From positions 1 to 64,000 of the forward strand of contig NZ_JAFCJX010000028.1 in the NCBI RefSeq assembly GCF_018130695.1: a stretch of DNA of 64,000 nt, in the 5' to 3' direction. Both the position numbers and the translations under genes were made by a program. This document shows, in pieces, positions 19,101-28,218 of this stretch (the first letter of the stretch is position 1; each line of letters opens with the position of its first letter). Below the pieces are notes generated by a model. The model was not told where the DNA came from, did not search any database, and was given only the letters and a program-made list of their open reading frames with translations. The DNA comes from Bradyrhizobium jicamae. GTDB lineage: Bacteria; Pseudomonadota; Alphaproteobacteria; Rhizobiales; Xanthobacteraceae.

Positions 19101-19705
19101 GGCTGCGCGTGCAGTCCTGGGCGGAGTTCTCGCGCGCGGTGAAGACCGGCGCGACCGCAGGCAAGGTGGCGGCCACCGTGGTGTCGCGCATGGAGCGGCG
19201 CACCAAGACCGGCAACAAGATGGGCATCATGGGGCTCTCCGATCCGACCGGCCATTTCGAGGCGGTGCTGTTCTCCGAAGGGCTTGCGCAATACCGCGAT
19301 GTGCTCGAGCCGGGCGCAGCCGTGCTGCTGCAGCTTGGCGCCGAGTTGCAGGGCGAGGACGTGCGCGCGCGCGTGCTGCATGCCGAGCCGCTCGACCACG
19401 CCGCGGCGAAGACGCAGAAGGGCCTGCGCATCTTCGTGCGCGACACCAAGCCGCTCGACTCGATCGCGCGCCGGCTGAACATGCCGGAGGCGGCAGCGCC
19501 CGCGCCTGCGAGCAAGCTGCCTGCGGCCAAGCAGGCCCCAGCGCCGGCACCGCTCGCGGGCTCCGACGGCGACGTGACGCTGGTGATGATGCTCGACCTG
19601 CAGACCGAGGTCGAGATGAAGCTGCCCGGCCGCTACAAGGTCTCGCCGCAGATCGCCGGCGCGATCAAGGCGGTTGCCGGCGTCGTGGACGTGCAGACGG
19701 TGTAG
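16187..19705 (+). CDS. dnaE: DNA polymerase III alpha subunit
   Basis: Replicative polymerase, 1172 residues from ATG 16187. N-terminal PHP domain (HLHVHSAYSLLKGS), catalytic palm with PDFDIDFCQDRRGEV, GPGRGSGAGSLVAW, and further residues in KFDFLGLKTLTV; then the helix-hairpin-helix region and a C-terminal OB domain, with an Ala/Pro-rich linker near 1105-1130. The open frame begins at 16103, but the DnaE family starts at the MSNAGFVHLHVH position. Essential gene, transcribed alone. Confidence 0.97.
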   Translation: MSNAGFVHLHVHSAYSLLKGSIKIAKLGELAKKDHQPALALTDTDNMFGALEFSDKMAGYGIQPIVGCELAIDFGDVDPTARNVLANGPARMVLLAAKERGYRSLMRLNSRAFLETPVNQTPHIKIDWLKDDAEDLIALTGGPDGPIALALQADQAALAATRCDRLAELFGDRLYIELQRHGVDKERRTEGGLIDIAYAKGLPLVATNEPYFASNDDYESHDALLCIAGGHLIAETDRTQLTPDHRFKTRAEMAVLFADIPEALASTVEIAERCSFRPRTRKPILPFFTVGAAGSSDAAAVEAAELKRQAEEGLANRLRVHGLSPQTTEEDYNKRLAFELDVIMRMKYAGYFLIVSDFIKWAKSQGIPVGPGRGSGAGSLVAWALTITDLDPIRFGLLFERFLNPERVSMPDFDIDFCQDRRGEVIQYVQQRYGRDQVAQIITFGTLQARGVLRDVGRVLQMPYGQVDKLTKLVPQNPAAPVTLAQAIEGEPKLQAFRDEDPVVARAFDIAQRLEGLTRHASTHAAGIVIGDRPLSELVPLYRDPKSDMPVTQFNMKWVEPAGLVKFDFLGLKTLTVLDVAVKLLKPRGIDVDLATLPIDDAPSYAMLARGEVVGVFQVESQGMRRALVDMRPDRFEDIIALVALYRPGPMANIPTYCARKHGDEEPEYLHPVLEPILKETFGVIIYQEQVMQIAQVMSGYSLGDADLLRRAMGKKIRAEMDKQRDIFVAGAVKNGVPKGQAETIFELLAKFADYGFNKSHAAAYALVSYHTAYMKAHYPVEFLAASMTLELNNTDKLSEFRSEAQRLGIKVEAPNINRSGATFEVGEKTIYYALAALKGVGIQAIEQIIEERNKKGAFTSLADFAARVSPRAINKRIIESLAAAGAFDTLEPNRARVFAGADAILAASQRSHEAATSGQNDMFGSAPDAPSIMLPQVEPWLPADRLRREYDAIGFFLSGHPLDDYATALKRLRVQSWAEFSRAVKTGATAGKVAATVVSRMERRTKTGNKMGIMGLSDPTGHFEAVLFSEGLAQYRDVLEPGAAVLLQLGAELQGEDVRARVLHAEPLDHAAAKTQKGLRIFVRDTKPLDSIARRLNMPEAAAPAPASKLPAAKQAPAPAPLAGSDGDVTLVMMLDLQTEVEMKLPGRYKVSPQIAGAIKAVAGVVDVQTV

Positions 19706-19788
19706 CGCGCGGTTTCATCCAAAGCCCTATTGCAACCGCACCGTGTTCCTCACTATGCTCGCTCCTGGGCATAGGGGACTGGGCATAA

Positions 19789-20313
19789 ATGTTCTTGCGA
19801 AGTGTGGGTGCGTTACTCGTGGCCTTGCTACTTGCTGGCTGCGAGACCGAGCGGCATGGATTGGACTATTCGGAGTTCGTGCGGAAGATCGGGCCGCCGA
19901 GCGCCGGAAAGGCACGGATCGTCGTGCTTCGCGAAAAGGGCTACGCCGGGATCGCCGATCAAGGCTGGGACGTGAAGCTGGACGGCGGACCGATGGCCGA
20001 TCTCAAGACCGGCACCTACGTTTTCCTCGATCGTCCGGCAGGCCAGCATCAGATCTCGGCGACTGCGGCGATGTTCCCGGGGACAAGCCAGGTGGACATT
20101 TCCGTCCAATCCGGGCGTACCTATTTCTATCTCGCCAGGCCGAGTGAACGGTCGAAGGTTCTCGGCGGGATGGCCGCGGCCGGTGGGGTCGCCGGCCTGC
20201 TGGTGGGCGCGGCGCTGACCTCCAACAACGGCAATCAGGGACCGCTGGACTTCTTTCCCCTGGAGGAAGACTCCGCGCGCATGACGATCACCGAGCTGAA
20301 GTTGGCAACCTAG
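19789..20313 (+). CDS. DUF2846-like lipoprotein
   Basis: 174 residues. The lipobox LLLAGC puts the lipidated Cys at residue 18. The beta-rich centre (ARIVVLREKGYAG, then DGGPMADLKTGTYVFLDRPAG) is the DUF2846 pattern, followed by a Gly/Ala-rich hydrophobic segment ([20 protein letters not shown]). No catalytic residues recognised. Start ATG at 19789, 83 bases after dnaE, possibly with its own promoter. Confidence 0.75.
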   Translation: MFLRSVGALLVALLLAGCETERHGLDYSEFVRKIGPPSAGKARIVVLREKGYAGIADQGWDVKLDGGPMADLKTGTYVFLDRPAGQHQISATAAMFPGTSQVDISVQSGRTYFYLARPSERSKVLGGMAAAGGVAGLLVGAALTSNNGNQGPLDFFPLEEDSARMTITELKLAT

Positions 20314-20400
20314 GGCCGGTCAGGGCCGCTCTCGGGCCCAAAAGCAGTGTCTGGACGGGGTTTTGGGGCTGAAAACGTCCCCAAAACCGGCCTTATTTCC

Positions 20401-20428
20401 TTGCTTCTGGCCCAAATCGCGCTATATA
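20401..20428 (+). promoter_or_regulatory. Candidate sigma-70 promoter of the rpsB block
   Basis: TTGCTT and TATATA are separated by 16 bases, 112 bases upstream of rpsB. The long leader that would result leaves room for regulation, but I recognised no specific S2-binding structure. Confidence 0.45.
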
Positions 20429-20540
20429 GCGCGCCATCTCACACGGAAACATGGCTCTCAAAGGCCGTCCGGTGGCAACCGGGCCGATCAGGCTCGTTTG
20501 CTCACACGTTTCCGGAGGAACCAACCGGAGAATTGAACCT

Positions 20541-21530
20541 ATGTCGCTGCCCGATTTCAATATGCGTCAGCTCCTGGAAGCTGGCGTTCACTTTGGCCAC
20601 CAGGCCCACCGCTGGAACCCGAAGATGGCGGATTACATCTTCGGCGCCCGCAACAACATCCACATCATCGACCTCGCGCAGACCGTGCCGATGATGCACC
20701 GCGCGCTGCAGGCCGTCAGCGACACCGTCGCCAAGGGCGGCCGCATCCTGTTCGTCGGTACCAAGCGCTCGGCGCAGGACGGCGTTGCCGAGGCGGCGAA
20801 GCGTTCGGCGCAGTATTTCGTCAACTCGCGCTGGCTCGGCGGTACGCTGACCAACTGGAAGACGATCTCGGGCTCGATCAAGCGCCTGCGTCACCTCGAC
20901 GAGGTGCTGTCCTCGGGCGAGGCCAACTCCTACACCAAGAAGGAGCGCCTGACGCTGCAGCGCGAGCGCGACAAGCTCGATCGCTCGCTCGGCGGCATCA
21001 AGGACATGGGCGGTCTTCCCGACATGATCTTCGTGATCGACACCAACAAGGAAGACATCGCGATCCAGGAAGCCCAGCGGCTCAACATCCCGGTCGCCGC
21101 GATCGTCGACACCAACTCGGACCCCAAGGGCATCACCTATGTGGTGCCGGGCAATGACGACGCCGGCCGCGCCATCTCGCTGTATTGCGACCTCGTCGCA
21201 CGCGCCGCGATCGACGGCATTTCGCGCGCCCAGGGCGATTCCGGCATCGACATCGGTGCGTCGGCGACCCCGGTGCAGGAAGAGCTCCCGGCAGCCGCCA
21301 CCGGCTTCCAGGGTCTCGCCGGTCCCCGCGGCACCGCCGACAACCTCAAGAAGCTCACCGGCGTGTCCGGTACGATCGAGAAGAAGCTGAACGACCTCGG
21401 CATCTTCCACTACTGGCAGCTCGCCGAGCTCGACCACGACACCGCCCACAAGATCGGCGAAGAAGTCGGTCTGCCGAGCCGTGCCGACGCCTGGGTGGCC
21501 CAGGCCAAGACGCTCGCCGAAGCGGAATAA
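20541..21530 (+). CDS. rpsB: 30S ribosomal protein S2 with C-terminal extension
   Basis: Small-subunit ribosomal protein S2; 329 residues against about 240 in E. coli. The core (about 1-225) shows [19 protein letters not shown] and [15 protein letters not shown]. After a linker, residues from about 265 form a helix-hairpin-helix-like module ([20 protein letters not shown] ... [10 protein letters not shown]). Such extended S2 proteins occur in alphaproteobacteria. An in-frame upstream start at 20451 lies in the leader; ATG 20541 matches the family and follows GGAG. First gene of the translation/envelope block. Confidence 0.96.
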   Translation: MSLPDFNMRQLLEAGVHFGHQAHRWNPKMADYIFGARNNIHIIDLAQTVPMMHRALQAVSDTVAKGGRILFVGTKRSAQDGVAEAAKRSAQYFVNSRWLGGTLTNWKTISGSIKRLRHLDEVLSSGEANSYTKKERLTLQRERDKLDRSLGGIKDMGGLPDMIFVIDTNKEDIAIQEAQRLNIPVAAIVDTNSDPKGITYVVPGNDDAGRAISLYCDLVARAAIDGISRAQGDSGIDIGASATPVQEELPAAATGFQGLAGPRGTADNLKKLTGVSGTIEKKLNDLGIFHYWQLAELDHDTAHKIGEEVGLPSRADAWVAQAKTLAEAE

Positions 21531-21540
21531 CGGTTACGCG

Positions 21541-21562
21541 GTGTGGCCGGGAACTCCCGGCC
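21541..21562. other. Inverted repeat between rpsB and tsf
   Basis: A perfect 10-base stem, GTGGCCGGGA / TCCCGGCCAC, with a 2-base loop, 10 bases after rpsB and not followed by a T-run. It may be an attenuator or mRNA-processing hairpin. Confidence 0.5.
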
Positions 21563-21656
21563 ACCGCTTCTGTTCCAAGACAACGATTTCCCTGTCGCGA
21601 ACCGGCGGCGTCATCAGGCGCCGCGGTTTCATTTCAGGCAAGAAGGACATTGAACG

Positions 21657-22580
21657 ATGGCAACGATCTCTGCAGCGATGGTCAAGGAGCTCCGCGAGTC
21701 GACCGGCGCGGGCATGATGGATTGCAAGGCGGCGCTGACCGAGAACAACGGTGACATGCAGGCCGCCCAGGACTGGCTGCGCAAGAAGGGCCTGTCGAAG
21801 GCCGCCAAGAAGTCCGGTCGTGTCGCGGCCGAGGGCCTGATCGGCGCGCTGACCCAGGGCACCAAGGGCGTGCTGGTCGAGGTCAACTCCGAGACCGACT
21901 TCGTCGCGCGCAACGAGCAGTTCCAGGGGCTGGTCAAGATGGTCGCCCAGGTCGCGCTGCACAACAAGGCCGACGTCGACGTGATCAAGGCCGTCAAGGT
22001 CGGCGACGTCACCGTCGAGGCCGCGATCAATGATGCTATCGCCACTATCGGCGAGAACATGACGCTGCGCCGCGCCGCTTCACTCGAGGTCGGCAAGGGC
22101 GTGGTGGGCAGCTACGTCCATAACGCGGTGGTCGAAGGCGCCGGCAAGATCGGCGTGATCGTGGCGCTGGAGTCGGTCGGCAAGGCCGACGAGCTCGCCG
22201 TGCTCGCCCGTCAGCTCGCGATGCACGTCGCGGCTGCCAAGCCGCTGGCGCTGGATCCGGCCGGCCTCGATCCGGAGACCGTCAAGCGCGAGAAGGACGT
22301 GCTGGCCGACAAGTACCGCCAGCAGGGCAAGCCCGCGAACGTCATCGAGAAGATCGTCGATTCCGGCCTGAAGACCTACTACAAGGAAGTCTGCCTGCTG
22401 GATCAGGCCTTCATCCACGACAGCGGCAAGTCCGTTGCCCAGGCGGTGAAGGAAGCTGAGGGTAAGGTCGGCGGGCCGATCAAAATTGCCGGCTTTGTGA
22501 ACTATGCTCTCGGTGAAGGAATCGAGAAGCAGGAGAGCGACTTCGCCGCCGAAGTCGCCGCCGCCAGCGGCAAGAAGTAA
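21657..22580 (+). CDS. tsf: Elongation factor Ts
   Basis: Nucleotide exchange factor for EF-Tu, 307 residues. The N-terminal UBA-like module has the signature [20 protein letters not shown], followed by [18 protein letters not shown], both diagnostic. ATG at 21657 follows GGCAAGAAGGACATT. Located between rpsB and pyrH as in most bacteria. Confidence 0.98.
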   Translation: MATISAAMVKELRESTGAGMMDCKAALTENNGDMQAAQDWLRKKGLSKAAKKSGRVAAEGLIGALTQGTKGVLVEVNSETDFVARNEQFQGLVKMVAQVALHNKADVDVIKAVKVGDVTVEAAINDAIATIGENMTLRRAASLEVGKGVVGSYVHNAVVEGAGKIGVIVALESVGKADELAVLARQLAMHVAAAKPLALDPAGLDPETVKREKDVLADKYRQQGKPANVIEKIVDSGLKTYYKEVCLLDQAFIHDSGKSVAQAVKEAEGKVGGPIKIAGFVNYALGEGIEKQESDFAAEVAAASGKK

Positions 22581-22592
22581 TCGCTGACGATC

Positions 22593-22619
22593 AGCTTCCG
22601 GTGCAGAGTACCGGAAGCT
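22593..22619. other. Inverted repeat between tsf and pyrH
   Basis: A 10-base perfect stem, AGCTTCCGGT / ACCGGAAGCT, with a 7-base loop, 12 bases after tsf. Only TT follows, so it is a weak terminator or attenuator at best. Confidence 0.45.
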
Positions 22620-22652
22620 TTGCCTGCCGCGGGACAAGGAAGCGATCGCATC

Positions 22653-23369
22653 ATGGCTGAGCCGGTCTATCGTCGCGTGGTGATCAAATTGTCCGGCGAA
22701 TATCTGGCCGGCAGCCATGGGTTCGGGATCGATCAGCCGACCATCGACCGCGTCGCCGACGATCTGATCGCAGCGCGCCAGCTCGGCGTCGAAGTCGCCG
22801 TCGTGATCGGCGGCGGCAATATCGTCCGCGGCGTCGAGGTCTCCTCCCGCGGGGTGTCGCGGCCGACCGGCGACACCATGGGCATGCTCGCCACCGTAAT
22901 GAACTGCCTCGCGCTCGAAGCGGCAATCGAGCGCAAGGGAACCCCGGCGCGGACGCTGTCGGCGTTCGTGATGCCTGAGATTTCCGAGCTGTTCACCCGC
23001 AGTGCAACGCACAAATATCTGGCCGAGGGCCGGATCGTGCTGCTCGGTGGCGGAACCGGTAACCCGTACTTCACGACCGACACCACGGCCGTGCTGCGCG
23101 CCGCCGAAATCGGCGCCCAGGTGGTGCTGAAGGCCACCAACGTCGATGGCGTCTACAGTGCCGACCCGAAGAAGGACCCCAAGGCCAAGCGTTTCGACCG
23201 CCTGACGCATTCGCAGGCGATCGAGGGCGGCTACAAGGTCATGGATGCGACCGCTTTCGCGCTTGCCCGCGAGACGTCGCTGCCTATCATCGTGTTCTCG
23301 ATCGCCGAACCGGGGTCGATCGGGGCGATTTTGCGCGGCACCGGCCACGGGACGGTGGTCGCCGGTTGA
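22653..23369 (+). CDS. pyrH: UMP kinase
   Basis: Phosphorylates UMP to UDP in pyrimidine synthesis. 238 residues of the amino-acid-kinase fold: [37 protein letters not shown] and [13 protein letters not shown]. Start ATG 22653; the upstream in-frame start at 22620 falls in the hairpin region. Position between tsf and frr is conserved. Confidence 0.97.
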   Translation: MAEPVYRRVVIKLSGEYLAGSHGFGIDQPTIDRVADDLIAARQLGVEVAVVIGGGNIVRGVEVSSRGVSRPTGDTMGMLATVMNCLALEAAIERKGTPARTLSAFVMPEISELFTRSATHKYLAEGRIVLLGGGTGNPYFTTDTTAVLRAAEIGAQVVLKATNVDGVYSADPKKDPKAKRFDRLTHSQAIEGGYKVMDATAFALARETSLPIIVFSIAEPGSIGAILRGTGHGTVVAG

Positions 23370-23424
23370 CGCTGGCCGCGCAGGCTTCGCGTCGCCGACA
23401 GGTTTCTTGTGAAGGGAGAACGTC

Positions 23425-23988
23425 ATGGCCACGCCTGGTTTTGACATCAATGAATTGAAGCGCCGCATGCAGGGCGCCACCGCATCGCTGAAGCACGAGC
23501 TCGGGGGCTTGCGCACCGGCCGCGCCGCGGCCTCGATGCTGGAGCCGGTGCAGGTCGAAGCCTACGGCTCGCATATGCCGCTCAACCAGGTCGCGACCAT
23601 CAGCGTGCCGGAGCCGCGCCTGCTCTCGGTGCAGGTCTGGGACAAGTCCATGGTCAAGGCGGTGGAGAAGGCGATCGTCGATTCCAATCTCGGCCTGTCG
23701 CCGGCGACCGAAGGGCAGGTGCTGCGCCTGCGCATTCCTGAGCTGAACCAGGAGCGCCGCAAGGAACTCGTTAAGGTCGCGCACAAATACGCCGAAGCCG
23801 CCAAGGTCGCGGTCCGTCACGTCCGCCGCGACGGGCTCGACATCATCAAGAAGCTCGAGAAGAACCACGAGATCTCCGAGGATGATCAGGAGCGCCTCTC
23901 GAACGAGGTGCAGAAGGCGACCGACGGCGTGGTCACCGAGATCGATCAGTTGCTTGCCGCCAAGGAAAAGGAAATCCTGACGGTCTGA
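23425..23988 (+). CDS. frr: Ribosome recycling factor
   Basis: 187 residues, the usual length (about 185). Family hallmarks: [14 protein letters not shown] near residue 30, [14 protein letters not shown], and [18 protein letters not shown] near the C-terminus. Splits post-termination ribosomes with EF-G. GAAGGGAGAA precedes the ATG. Confidence 0.98.
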   Translation: MATPGFDINELKRRMQGATASLKHELGGLRTGRAAASMLEPVQVEAYGSHMPLNQVATISVPEPRLLSVQVWDKSMVKAVEKAIVDSNLGLSPATEGQVLRLRIPELNQERRKELVKVAHKYAEAAKVAVRHVRRDGLDIIKKLEKNHEISEDDQERLSNEVQKATDGVVTEIDQLLAAKEKEILTV

Positions 23989-24003
23989 GTCGGAAATATC
24001 AGG

Positions 24004-24762
24004 ATGTCGAAAGCCGCCGCCCCAGCATCAGACGGACCGGATCGCTCCGGTGCTCCCTTGCATGTGGCTGTTATCATGGACGGCAACGGCCGCTGGGCCG
24101 CCGCGCGCGGGCTGCCGCGGGCGGAAGGGCATCGCCGCGGCGTCGAGGCGCTGCGCCGCGTGGTGCGTGCCTCCCATGAGCTCGGCATCCAGTATCTGAC
24201 GATCTTTTCTTTCAGCTCGGAAAACTGGTCGCGGCCGGCGACCGAGATCGGCGATCTCTTCGGCCTGCTGCGCCGCTTCATCCGCAACGATCTGGCGACG
24301 CTGCATCGCGACGGGGTGAGGGTGCGCGTGATCGGCGAGCGCGACGGGCTCGAGCCGGACATCTGCTCGCTGCTGAATGAGGCCGAAGAGCTGACGCGCG
24401 GCAACACCAAGCTGACGCTGGTGGTCGCCTTCAACTACGGCTCGCGCGCGGAAATCGCGGCTGCAGCGCGACGTCTCGCGCAGGAGGTGGCCGAGGGCAA
24501 GCGCGACGCCAGCTCGATCGACGCCGACGCGCTCGGGCAATATCTCGACGCGCCCGACATTCCCGATCCGGACCTGATCATCCGTACCAGCGGTGAGCAG
24601 CGGCTGTCGAACTTCCTGATGTGGCAGGCGGCCTATAGCGAATTGGTGTTCGTGCCGATCCATTGGCCTGACTTCGACAAGGCGGCGCTGGAGGGCGCGA
24701 TCGCGGAATACGCCAGGCGCGAGCGCCGTTTCGGCGGTCTGGTCGCGAAAACCGGATCGTGA
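24004..24762 (+). CDS. uppS: Isoprenyl transferase (undecaprenyl diphosphate synthase)
   Basis: Makes the C55 lipid carrier for peptidoglycan and O-antigen. 252 residues; the catalytic region [27 protein letters not shown] and [12 protein letters not shown] are the conserved cis-prenyltransferase motifs. Starts 16 bases after frr and overlaps cdsA by four bases, implying translational coupling. Confidence 0.97.
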   Translation: MSKAAAPASDGPDRSGAPLHVAVIMDGNGRWAAARGLPRAEGHRRGVEALRRVVRASHELGIQYLTIFSFSSENWSRPATEIGDLFGLLRRFIRNDLATLHRDGVRVRVIGERDGLEPDICSLLNEAEELTRGNTKLTLVVAFNYGSRAEIAAAARRLAQEVAEGKRDASSIDADALGQYLDAPDIPDPDLIIRTSGEQRLSNFLMWQAAYSELVFVPIHWPDFDKAALEGAIAEYARRERRFGGLVAKTGS

Positions 24763-25622
24763 CCGAGCGCGAAGCCGCGCCTGCGGCAGCCAGCGAGCCG
24801 GCGTCCCGCAACCTGTTGCTGCGCGTCGTCGCAGCCTTGGTGCTGGCGCCCGTCGCAATCGCACTGGCCTATGCCGGTGGTGTCGCCTGGACGTTGTTGG
24901 TGACACTGGTGGCGATTGGGCTGTTCGTGGAATGGCTTCTCGTCACCGGGCTCGGGCGCGATTTCAGTGTCGCGCTGCCTGGTGTGATCGCGCTGCTGCT
25001 TTCCGGCCAATACCTGGTGACCGGCAACCTTGATGCGGCCATGCGCGTCCTCGCCGTCGGCGTAATTGTCGTGGCGCTGACTTCGGGCGTACTGCGCAAC
25101 TGGGCTGTTGCGGGATGGGCTGTTGCAGGATTGCTCTATGCGGCGGGGGCTGAGATCGCATCGGTGGTGCTGCGCCTCGATCCGGTAAAGGGCTTCGCCG
25201 CGCTGATGTTCGTGTTGCTCATCGTGTGGGTTACCGATATCGGCGGCTACTTCGCGGGTCGCAGCATCGGCGGGCCGAAGCTCTGGGAAAGGGTCAGTCC
25301 GAAGAAGACCTGGGCCGGCGCGGCTGGCGGCTTCATTGCCAGTCTGCTTGTTGCCGCCGGCTTTGCCGCCTTCGAGATCGGGACTACCGGACCGCTGTTG
25401 CTGCTCGGCGCTGCACTGTCGGTGGTTTCGCAGCTCGGCGATCTCTTCGAATCCGCGGTCAAGCGCCGGTTCGGCGTGAAGGATTCGAGCCAGATCATTC
25501 CCGGCCATGGCGGCCTGCTGGATCGCCTGGACGGTTTTGTCGCAGCCGTCGTTGTGGCGGCGATTGTTGGTTTTCTCCGTGGCGGTGCCGATGGCGTCGG
25601 CCGCGGTCTTATGGTTTGGTGA
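24759..25622 (+). CDS. cdsA: Phosphatidate cytidylyltransferase
   Basis: Makes CDP-diacylglycerol for phospholipid synthesis at the inner membrane. 287 residues, about seven to eight membrane spans, with the full family signature at the C-terminal end: [20 protein letters not shown] followed by [11 protein letters not shown] start at 24759 overlaps the uppS stop (GTGA); no nearby ATG exists. dxr follows after four bases. Confidence 0.96.
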   Translation: MTEREAAPAAASEPASRNLLLRVVAALVLAPVAIALAYAGGVAWTLLVTLVAIGLFVEWLLVTGLGRDFSVALPGVIALLLSGQYLVTGNLDAAMRVLAVGVIVVALTSGVLRNWAVAGWAVAGLLYAAGAEIASVVLRLDPVKGFAALMFVLLIVWVTDIGGYFAGRSIGGPKLWERVSPKKTWAGAAGGFIASLLVAAGFAAFEIGTTGPLLLLGAALSVVSQLGDLFESAVKRRFGVKDSSQIIPGHGGLLDRLDGFVAAVVVAAIVGFLRGGADGVGRGLMVW

Positions 25623-25626
25623 TCAG

Positions 25627-26850
25627 ATGAGCGCAGTTCCATTGCGTAACAACAAGGCCGCCGCCTCAGACGTGCGCGCCGTCACGGTCCTCGGTGCCAC
25701 CGGCTCGATCGGCGACAGCACCATGGATCTGCTGCGCGGCGCGCCCGGGCGCTACCGCGTCGAAGCCCTGACCGCCAACAGCAATGTCGAGGGATTGGCC
25801 AAGCTCGCCAAGGAGTTCGGCGCGCGCTTTGCGGCGGTGGCCGATCCGGCGCGGCTCGCTGAATTGAAAGATGCGCTGGCGGGGACGCGAATCGAATGCG
25901 GCGCCGGCGAGAGCGCGATCATCGAGGCGGCGGCGCGGCCTGCGGACTGGGTGATGGCGGCCGTCAGCGGCGCGGCCGGTTTGAAGCCCGCGCTCGCGGC
26001 GGTCGATCGCGGCGCCTCAGTCGCGCTCGCCAACAAGGAGTGCCTGGTCTGCGCCGGCGATTTCTTCATGCAGCGCGCGCAAAAGGCCGGCGCCTGCATC
26101 CTGCCGGCGGATTCCGAGCACAATGCGCTGTTCCAGGCGCTGGCCTCGGGCAATCGCGAGGAGCTGGTGCGCGTGATCATCACCGCATCTGGCGGTCCGT
26201 TCCGCACCTGGGCGCCTGCCGACATCGAGCAGGCGACGCTGGAACAGGCGTTGAAGCATCCGAACTGGAGCATGGGGCAGAAGATCACGATCGATTCGGC
26301 CTCGATGATGAACAAGGGCCTCGAGGTGATCGAGGCGTCCTATCTGTTCGCGCTGACGCCGGACGAGATCGACGTGCTGGTGCATCCGCAGTCGATCATC
26401 CACGGCATGGTCGAATTCTCCGACCGCTCGGTGATGGCGCAGCTTGGCGCGCCCGACATGCGAATCCCGATCGCGCATTGCCTTGGCTGGCCCGACCGGA
26501 TCGTCGGCCCGTCGGCCCGGCTCGATCTCGCCAAGATCGGCCAGCTCACTTTCGAGGCGCCGGATTACCAGCGGTTCCCGGGATTGCGGCTGGCCTATGA
26601 GGCGCTGCGGACCGGGCAGGGGGCGACCACCGTCTACAACGCCGCCAATGAGGTTGCCGTCGCCGCCTTCATCGGCGGCAAGATCAAGTTCGGTGCCATC
26701 GCCCGGCTGGTCGAGGCGACCATGAACGACTGGGTCCGGGCCGGAAATCTCGCGCCGCTGGAATCGGCGGACGATGCGATTTCCGTTGACCATAATGCGC
26801 GAAATAAAGCTGCCGCCCTATTGCCTCAAATTGCCTTAAAGGCATCCTAG
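25627..26850 (+). CDS. dxr: 1-deoxy-D-xylulose 5-phosphate reductoisomerase
   Basis: Second step of the MEP isoprenoid pathway, NADPH-dependent. 407 residues; NADPH-binding [10 protein letters not shown] near residue 22, metal and substrate residues in [13 protein letters not shown] and [19 protein letters not shown]. Start ATG 25627, four bases after cdsA; the longer open frame upstream overlaps cdsA out of frame. It feeds the same polyprenyl route as the neighbouring uppS. Confidence 0.97.
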   Translation: MSAVPLRNNKAAASDVRAVTVLGATGSIGDSTMDLLRGAPGRYRVEALTANSNVEGLAKLAKEFGARFAAVADPARLAELKDALAGTRIECGAGESAIIEAAARPADWVMAAVSGAAGLKPALAAVDRGASVALANKECLVCAGDFFMQRAQKAGACILPADSEHNALFQALASGNREELVRVIITASGGPFRTWAPADIEQATLEQALKHPNWSMGQKITIDSASMMNKGLEVIEASYLFALTPDEIDVLVHPQSIIHGMVEFSDRSVMAQLGAPDMRIPIAHCLGWPDRIVGPSARLDLAKIGQLTFEAPDYQRFPGLRLAYEALRTGQGATTVYNAANEVAVAAFIGGKIKFGAIARLVEATMNDWVRAGNLAPLESADDAISVDHNARNKAAALLPQIALKAS

Positions 26851-26893
26851 AGGGTTGGGGGCGGAGCCATTGGCTCTTGCCGAGGGGAATTTG

Positions 26894-28033
26894 ATGCTCG
26901 AATTTTTACTCCATAGTTTCAATACGTTGAGCAATGGGCTCATCGGCACCGTCGTCCCCTTCCTGATCGTCCTGACGGTCGTCGTCTTCTTTCACGAGCT
27001 CGGTCACTTCCTGGTCGCGCGCTGGGCCGGCGTGAAGGTGTTGACGTTCTCGCTCGGCTTCGGACCTGAGCTGGCCGGCTTCAATGACCGCCACGGCACC
27101 CGCTGGCGGGTATCGGCGATTCCGCTCGGCGGCTACGTGAAGTTCTTCGGCGACGACACCGAAGCCTCGACACCATCCACCGAGACCCTCTCGACGATGA
27201 CGCAGGAGGAGCGCGCCAGCAGCTTCCATCACAAGAGCGTCGGCAAGCGGGCGGCGATCGTCGCGGCCGGGCCGATCGCAAATTTCATCCTTGGCGCCCT
27301 GATCTTCGCAGCCATGGCGCTGTATTTCGGCAAGCCGAGCACGGTTGCGCGGGTCGATGGCGTGCAGGCTGAAAGCGCCGCCTCCGCGGCAGGCTTCAAG
27401 GTGGGTGACGTCATCACCGCCATTGATGGAACCGAGATTCAGACCTTCAGCGATATGCAGCGAATCGTTGCTTCAAGTGCCGGATCGGCGCTGGTGTTCC
27501 AGGTGAAGCGGGACGGCGCGACGATTTCGGTCAACGCGACGCCGGCTCTCAAGGATGTGAAGGACGCGTTCGGCAATAGTCATCGGGTCGGCGTGCTCGG
27601 CATCGAGCACAAGCCCCAGACCGGGGAGGCGGTGAGCACGCCGGTCGGGTTCTTCGAGGCCCTGAAGATCGGGGTCGAGCAGGTCTGGTACATCATCTCC
27701 GGCACCTTCAAGTTCCTCGGATCGATCTTCACCGGGACCGGCAGCGCCAAGGAAGTCAGCGGCGTCATTGGCATCGCAAAGCTGTCCGGGCAGGCCGCAA
27801 GTGCCGGATTTCAGTTCATCGTAAACCTCTGCGCGATACTGTCGGTCTCGATCGGGCTTCTGAACCTGTTTCCAATCCCGCTGCTCGATGGTGGCCATCT
27901 TCTGTTCTACGGGGCGGAAGTCGCGCGCGGCCGGCCGCTCTCGGAGCGGACGCAGGAGGTTGGTTTCCGAATCGGTCTCAGTCTGGTGCTGATGTTGATG
28001 GTGTTCGCGACCTACAACGACCTCGTACGTTAG
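26894..28033 (+). CDS. rseP: Site-2 intramembrane zinc protease RseP
   Basis: 379 residues. Zinc motif HELGH at about 34-38 in the first membrane helix, a periplasmic PDZ domain (about 125-200, GFKVGDVITAIDGTEI) and the second metal motif NLFPIPLLDGGHLLFY near residue 335. Cleaves anti-sigma factors and signal-peptide remnants. Placed immediately before bamA, a conserved order linking envelope stress and outer-membrane assembly. Confidence 0.96.
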   Translation: MLEFLLHSFNTLSNGLIGTVVPFLIVLTVVVFFHELGHFLVARWAGVKVLTFSLGFGPELAGFNDRHGTRWRVSAIPLGGYVKFFGDDTEASTPSTETLSTMTQEERASSFHHKSVGKRAAIVAAGPIANFILGALIFAAMALYFGKPSTVARVDGVQAESAASAAGFKVGDVITAIDGTEIQTFSDMQRIVASSAGSALVFQVKRDGATISVNATPALKDVKDAFGNSHRVGVLGIEHKPQTGEAVSTPVGFFEALKIGVEQVWYIISGTFKFLGSIFTGTGSAKEVSGVIGIAKLSGQAASAGFQFIVNLCAILSVSIGLLNLFPIPLLDGGHLLFYGAEVARGRPLSERTQEVGFRIGLSLVLMLMVFATYNDLVR

Positions 28034-28218
28034 GCGCCATCCCAGAAGCGGGCTTTTTTGTGACGTTGCCGATGGGCAACGTCTTGGGATGAAATTGGAA
28101 TTGCAGCGCGGTAGATCGTTTGCCCCTAGGGGGAAATTGGCTACAAGCTGGGCAGGTTGGGAATCTGTCGGTTCGTTGGGGAACGGTCCGACATCTAAGA
28201 GATAAGGGCGCGTTGCGC

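Noticed and set aside
17153-19399. Long minus-strand open frame of 748 codons
   Set aside because: Antisense to dnaE, with His/Arg/Gln-rich shadow composition and no domain features. The same applies to the long frames opposite bamA, gltX, glnS and the decarboxylase.
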